Source: an uncultured Paraprevotella sp. (lineage in GTDB: Bacteria > Bacteroidota > Bacteroidia > Bacteroidales > Bacteroidaceae). From it: 8,256 bases of DNA. The DNA is taken from contig CAAGLP010000026.1 in the NCBI GenBank assembly GCA_900770805.1, forward strand, positions 1 through 8,256, in the 5' to 3' direction. The notes beneath the pieces were generated by a model. It did no database searches, had not been told where the DNA came from, and saw only the letters and a list, made by a program, of their open reading frames with translations. Positions 5,549 to 8,256 of the stretch are shown one piece after another. Both the position numbers and the translations under genes were made by a program. Positions within the stretch are counted from its first letter, which is position 1. The number at the start of each line of letters is the position of its first letter.

Positions 5549-6622
5549 TCACCTTCTCCGTCTTGCAGACAATGCGGGAGCAAGGGTGTAATAGACGATT
5601 ACTGGCGCTCCTATTAGGGGCGTCAGTACGTTTATGGGGATGACGCTGCTTTGTGGCAGGTTGCAAAGCAGGTTACAAAGCAATGCAATGGATGCGCCCA
5701 ATGCCATTGTACAGGGTAGGAGGGAGCGGTGCGAACCCGAGGGAGAAACAAGGCGTGCAATGTGTGGTGTTGCAAGTCCGATGAAGCTGATAGGGCCGCA
5801 AAAAGCCGTGGTGACGGCAGAGAGTAAACCGGTAGCGAGTAAAAGCATGTGGCGTATGCGTGTAGTTTTTACTCCAAGGTTCTTTGCATAGCGGTCGCCC
5901 AGAAGCAGGGCATCCAGAGGTTTCATCATCAGCATAGCCATAACAAGACCAATGGAAAGCATGCCTGCGAAAATGGGTAGTCGTTCCATGCTTACAGTGG
6001 TGAAATTGCCCATACCCCAGAGTATATACGCTTGAAGGCCATCGTGGCTGGCCCAGAATTGTAGCAATGAGATAAGGCTGCCGGTAATGTAAGATATTAT
6101 CACACCCGTGATAAGCAGCATTACGGTGCTCTTAAGTACGGCATTAAGCAGGGACAATAGTACCATTATTCCTATAGCTCCGGCTAGAGCTGCCAGTATG
6201 CTGAATACATACCCTCCAAACGACATACCACCCAGTGTGATGCTTCCTCCAAAGAGTAGCATAGACAAGGCCACACCCAGACTGGCACCGCTATCTATGC
6301 CCAGAATTGAAGGGCCTGCCAAAGGATTGCGGAAAGCAGTCTGTAGGAGCAGACCGCATGTGGCAAGTGCTGCACCGCATAATGTGGCGGTAAGCATCTG
6401 TGGCACACGGCTATGCCACACGATGTACGACCACGACGGATGCCCCTCTATCTCCTTGCCCAGGAGGATGTCAGGCATGGCGCCCAGAGGTATGTCCAGC
6501 GAACCCCACAGGATGTTTGCCGCCATCAGCATGATGGGCATGGCAATGAGAAGTATTGTGCGGGCCTTGGCAAAGTATTGTGAACCTTGATGTTTCGTAT
6601 TGTGTGTGCTTTCGTTGTACAT
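5549..6622 (-). CDS. FecCD-family ABC transporter permease
   Basis: A 357-residue, highly hydrophobic inner-membrane permease of the BtuC/FecCD family, which forms the dimeric channel for ferric chelates, heme or cobalamin. Family landmarks: the first membrane segment at about 22-40; SRVPQMLTATLCGAALATCG (71-90), matching the R-P-R...GAALA pattern; GLLLQTAFRNPLAGP (90-104), the hallmark of the family; and a C-terminal INVLTPLIGAPVIVYY segment. Length is normal or slightly long because of a hydrophilic N-terminus of about 20 residues. It follows the binding-protein gene on the same strand after 87 bases occupied by heptad repeats and a very stable hairpin, so it is probably co-transcribed with reduced or separately tuned output. 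The coupling ATPase is probably the gene at 4353-5048 on the opposite strand. The protein ends with four Arg before TGA. Confidence 0.94.
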   Translation of the reverse strand: MYNESTHNTKHQGSQYFAKARTILLIAMPIMLMAANILWGSLDIPLGAMPDILLGKEIEGHPSWSYIVWHSRVPQMLTATLCGAALATCGLLLQTAFRNPLAGPSILGIDSGASLGVALSMLLFGGSITLGGMSFGGYVFSILAALAGAIGIMVLLSLLNAVLKSTVMLLITGVIISYITGSLISLLQFWASHDGLQAYILWGMGNFTTVSMERLPIFAGMLSIGLVMAMLMMKPLDALLLGDRYAKNLGVKTTRIRHMLLLATGLLSAVTTAFCGPISFIGLATPHIARLVSPSGSHRSLLPCTMALGASIALLCNLLCNLPQSSVIPINVLTPLIGAPVIVYYTLAPALSARRRR

Positions 6623-6636
6623 GGGTGTTTTTGCTT

Positions 6637-6686
6637 TCTGAGTAATCTGAGTACTCAGAGTATTCTGAGTACTCAGATTACTCAGA
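6637..6686. repeat. Perfect 23-bp inverted repeat (hairpin) between binding-protein and permease genes
   Basis: Arms 6637-6659 and 6664-6686 are exact reverse complements with the 4-base loop GTAT. Each arm contains the 14-bp palindrome TCTGAGTACTCAGA (6646-6659, 6664-6677), and the whole element follows a 9-base period of the form CTGAGTAAT / CTGAGTACT. In the mRNA it lies just after the binding-protein stop and 15 bases before the permease ATG. There is no T-run on the permease side, so it is not a standard intrinsic terminator for the operon. By analogy with intergenic hairpins in other importer operons it may protect the upstream mRNA 3' end or lower permease expression; a DNA-binding site for a dimer is an alternative. 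Confidence 0.9.
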
Positions 6687-6712
6687 GTTTTCCGTTTTCC
6701 GTTTACCGTTTA
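6685..6712 (-). repeat. Heptad array starting at the binding-protein stop codon
   Basis: On the minus strand four contiguous units read TAAACGG (6712-6706), TAAACGG, AAAACGG and AAAACTC (6691-6685), and the first three bases are the stop codon of the binding-protein gene. The array runs directly into the hairpin at 6637-6686. AAAACGGAAAACT (6698-6686) is identical to plus-strand 1924-1936 beside the tRNA, and in both places a palindrome follows. Confidence 0.8.
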
Positions 6713-7750
6713 CCTAAAGTACTCGTGCCGTGCCTCCACCCTCAGTTCGGGATGAAGCACGCTTATCAGGTTTTCCAGCAGGTATTCGGGGTGGAATGGC
6801 GTTTCCTCGAAGAAGGGCACCTCTTCCGTATTGCATACCATCAGTTTTGCCTTGATGTGGCTTGTGGCAGGGCAATCCTGCGCCAACTGCTCTTTGGTCA
6901 GGGGACCGAAACTCTTTATCAGCCAGAAGTCGGCTTCTATGGCTTTGTCCAGCACCACCTCTATGCTAAGGGCACTGGCTCCGCTCCCCGGGATGTCGGC
7001 AAAGATGTAATCAGCACCGGCGTCGCGGTAGAGCATGCCTGTGGTGCTCTCTCCGTTGGGCACGTGCCATGTACCGCTCAGGGGACGCTCGGTCAGCAGT
7101 TTGGGCCTCCTTTCTCCCTTGGAGGCCAAAGCCTTCAGTTCCCCGTAGCGATGCTCTATGGCCGCAAAGAGACTGTCCGCACGCTCCTCCGCACCGAAGA
7201 GAAGTCCGTATATCCTTATCCACTCGGCACGTGCCAGGGGCGACACTTCCATATAGTCGGCACACTCCATTATGGGTATGCCCATCTGCTCCAGGCGGCC
7301 GTAACCGCCCTGACTTTCGTATGGCGAAGGCATAAGCAGGTCGGGTTGGAGGTCCATTATCTGCTCTATGTTCACGGCATTGCTCATGCCAAGGTCGCGG
7401 ATACGTCCTTCGGCAATGGCTTGTTTCAGTTGGGGATGCTTCAGGTATTGGGTGTCGAACAAGCCTCCTATCCTGTGTGCCTGTCCCAACTCTGCCAGCA
7501 GGGCGGCATGTGTGGCCGTGTATACGGCTGCCCTCTCCACCGGCACCTTCACCCTTATGCTTCTGAGCGTGGCGCTTGTGTCCCAAGGGTTGCGGATGTC
7601 TATGCTGACAATATCCCCCTGCCTGACGGCGCAGACATAGTGTGCATGTCGCAGGGACAGGGTGTCGCCTTCCAACGCTTCGCCTGTCCTGCCATCGGTG
7701 CACGAGGCAAGAAACATGCACGCAAGGATTATCGTCCAGAGGTATTTCAT
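6710..7750 (-). CDS. ABC transporter substrate-binding lipoprotein, BtuF/TroA fold
   Basis: 346 residues from the ATG at 7750-7748, chosen because it gives a compact lipoprotein signal MKYLWTIILACMFLASC (lipobox LASC, lipidated Cys17) and a leader of about 20 bases after the TAAATTTG box. ATG 7762 is possible, but longer forms starting upstream of the promoter are not. The body fits the periplasmic-binding family PF01497: an early RAAVYTATHAALLAELG segment; NIEQIMDLQPDLLM, the typical I...L.PDL pattern at the end of the first lobe; a mid segment SPLARAEWIRIYGLLFG; and a second lobe with GTWHVPNGESTTGMLYRDAGADY. It captures the substrate in the periplasm and delivers it to the permease encoded 87 bases downstream. 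Substrate is cobalamin, heme or a ferric siderophore by family; I cannot choose. Its TAA stop opens a heptad repeat array. Confidence 0.92.
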   Translation of the reverse strand: MKYLWTIILACMFLASCTDGRTGEALEGDTLSLRHAHYVCAVRQGDIVSIDIRNPWDTSATLRSIRVKVPVERAAVYTATHAALLAELGQAHRIGGLFDTQYLKHPQLKQAIAEGRIRDLGMSNAVNIEQIMDLQPDLLMPSPYESQGGYGRLEQMGIPIMECADYMEVSPLARAEWIRIYGLLFGAEERADSLFAAIEHRYGELKALASKGERRPKLLTERPLSGTWHVPNGESTTGMLYRDAGADYIFADIPGSGASALSIEVVLDKAIEADFWLIKSFGPLTKEQLAQDCPATSHIKAKLMVCNTEEVPFFEETPFHPEYLLENLISVLHPELRVEARHEYFR

Positions 7751-7776
7751 GAGGTTGTCCATAGGCTTATCGTTTG

Positions 7777-7784
7777 CAAATTTA
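7777..7784 (-). promoter_or_regulatory. Promoter (-7 box) of the binding-protein/permease operon
   Basis: The minus strand reads TAAATTTG, an exact TAnnTTTG match, 26 bases upstream of the ATG at 7750. No TTTG at the -33 position is evident. The leader is far too short for a cobalamin riboswitch. Confidence 0.6.
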
Positions 7785-7836
7785 CACCTTTTTCGTTTAA
7801 TTGTTTCCCTCGCTTGGTCTTTTATGATAAAATCAC

Positions 7837-7844
7837 TAACTTTG
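7837..7844 (+). promoter_or_regulatory. Promoter (-7 box) of the right-edge lipoprotein gene
   Basis: TAACTTTG, an exact TAnnTTTG match followed by CAAGG, with TTGG at 7814-7817 at about 19 bases spacing as a plausible -33 element. It is divergent from the 7777-7784 promoter, with 52 bases between the boxes, so the two genes share one short regulatory region. Confidence 0.7.
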
Positions 7845-7867
7845 CAAGGAAATAACATCAAATCCCC

Positions 7868-8256
7868 ATGATTATGAAAAAGAGATTGTTCCTTTTGGGT
7901 TCAGTTGTGTCAGTTGCATTGCTGGCAATGAGTTGCTCGGGAGTGAAATCGGCATCCGAACAGAGCGAGAGTGTTGTTACCCTGTCAGGTAATGCGTATA
8001 TAACGGCTTCTCCCGAGAGCGAACCGGCATACATAGACGAGGGCAAATGCGAAATCCGCAACTGGGACGATGAGGAAACGGTTGTAAGTTTCTATTTCAG
8101 AGCCATGGACAAGGGCAAGATGACCGTAGCGTTGCAGGCAAAGGGACATTCTCTTGTGGAGGTATCCCTGTTGGGCAAGACCGAGGAAGTGGAACTGGCA
8201 AGCGACACACTGACACTTGTTGAGGTTGGAACCTTCAAGGTTAAGGAACCCGGTTA
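7868..8256 (+). CDS. Lipoprotein with a DUF5077-like N-terminal domain (partial)
   Basis: The reading frame is open to the end of the window. Two in-frame starts exist, 7868 (ATG ATT ATG) and 7874; the second gives MKKRLFLLGSVVSVALLAMS followed by the lipidated Cys21 (lipobox LAMSC). About 24 bases separate the promoter box at 7837-7844 from the first ATG. The mature part begins with a Ser/Glu-rich linker, then TLSGNAYITA, CEIRNWDDEETVVSFYFRA, and a run of beta-strand-like segments (KMTVALQAKG, VEVSLLGK, LTLVEVGTFKV). This order resembles the DUF5077 domain that often precedes DUF3472 in Bacteroidetes surface lipoproteins, thought to act in carbohydrate or surface binding. That assignment is from memory of the pattern. 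The missing C-terminus prevents a firmer call. Confidence 0.8.
   Translation, partial: MIMKKRLFLLGSVVSVALLAMSCSGVKSASEQSESVVTLSGNAYITASPESEPAYIDEGKCEIRNWDDEETVVSFYFRAMDKGKMTVALQAKGHSLVEVSLLGKTEEVELASDTLTLVEVGTFKVKEPG

Noticed and set aside
6637..6686. Reading the large hairpin as an intrinsic terminator
   Set aside because: In the direction of the operon it is followed by AAGCAAAAACACC rather than a T-run. The T-rich side faces the plus strand, where no gene ends.
7750..7784. A cobalamin riboswitch ahead of the binding-protein operon
   Set aside because: The predicted leader is only about 20 bases, far too short for that RNA, and no B12-box-like sequence is seen.
6587..7855. A 422-codon open frame on the plus strand, antisense to the binding-protein gene and running into the permease start
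   Set aside because: It spans the hairpin and heptads and lacks domain-like composition or a signal peptide. The minus-strand frame has clear lipoprotein and PF01497 features. It is a shadow of the real gene.
7751..7861. An upstream in-frame start adding 37 residues to the binding protein
   Set aside because: It lies upstream of the TAAATTTG box and destroys the compact lipoprotein signal; the extension has no export features.

Overview
The window looks like a chromosomal segment of a member of the Bacteroidales, most likely Prevotellaceae (Prevotella/Segatella type). Support comes from several sources: promoters of the Bacteroidetes class (-7 box TAnnTTTG a short distance upstream of starts), A/T-rich leaders without a clear Shine-Dalgarno, lipoproteins with Bacteroidetes-style signal peptides, an S9B dipeptidyl peptidase IV with a Bacteroidetes-type sequence, and a tRNA without encoded CCA. 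The species-level placement is inference.

Layout, left to right. Bases 1-90 hold the first 30 codons of a minus-strand membrane or secreted protein that runs off the left edge. Next come a minus-strand M18 aminopeptidase (168-1475), a 349-base spacer with its promoter, a doubtful small ORF and a strong terminator, then tRNA-Arg(CCG) (1825-1898, minus) and a dipeptidyl peptidase IV (1979-4192, minus). A divergent promoter region (about 4193-4352) separates the peptidase from a plus-strand FecE/BtuD-type ABC ATPase (4353-5048). A small, apparently highly expressed secreted protein of unknown function follows (5103-5531). Converging on it are a FecCD-type permease (5549-6622, minus) and, upstream of the permease, a BtuF/TroA-fold substrate-binding lipoprotein (6710-7750, minus). 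A second divergent promoter region leads to a plus-strand lipoprotein cut by the right edge (7868-8256), which resembles the N-terminal domain of DUF5077/DUF3472 proteins.

How the genes work together: the binding lipoprotein, permease and ATPase together make one complete importer of the cobalamin/heme/ferric-siderophore class. The ATPase, however, lies on the opposite strand and is separated from its partners by the small secreted gene, so the importer is expressed from two promoters. The two peptidases fit a peptide-using lifestyle: secreted DPP IV removes Xaa-Pro dipeptides outside the cytoplasm, and the M18 enzyme trims imported peptides.

The most unusual content is non-coding. A family of 7-base tandem repeats (TAAACGG, TGAACGG, TGAGCGG, AAAACGG on the coding strand) starts exactly with the stop codon of three successive minus-strand genes. 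The same repeat sits in frame inside the M18 aminopeptidase, where its one imperfect copy is the copy that would otherwise place a TGA in frame. Two of these arrays lead into hairpins. One is a perfect 23-bp-arm hairpin built from a 9-base period, lying between the binding-protein and permease genes. The other is an imperfect inverted heptad array centred on CTGCAG, between DPP IV and the tRNA.
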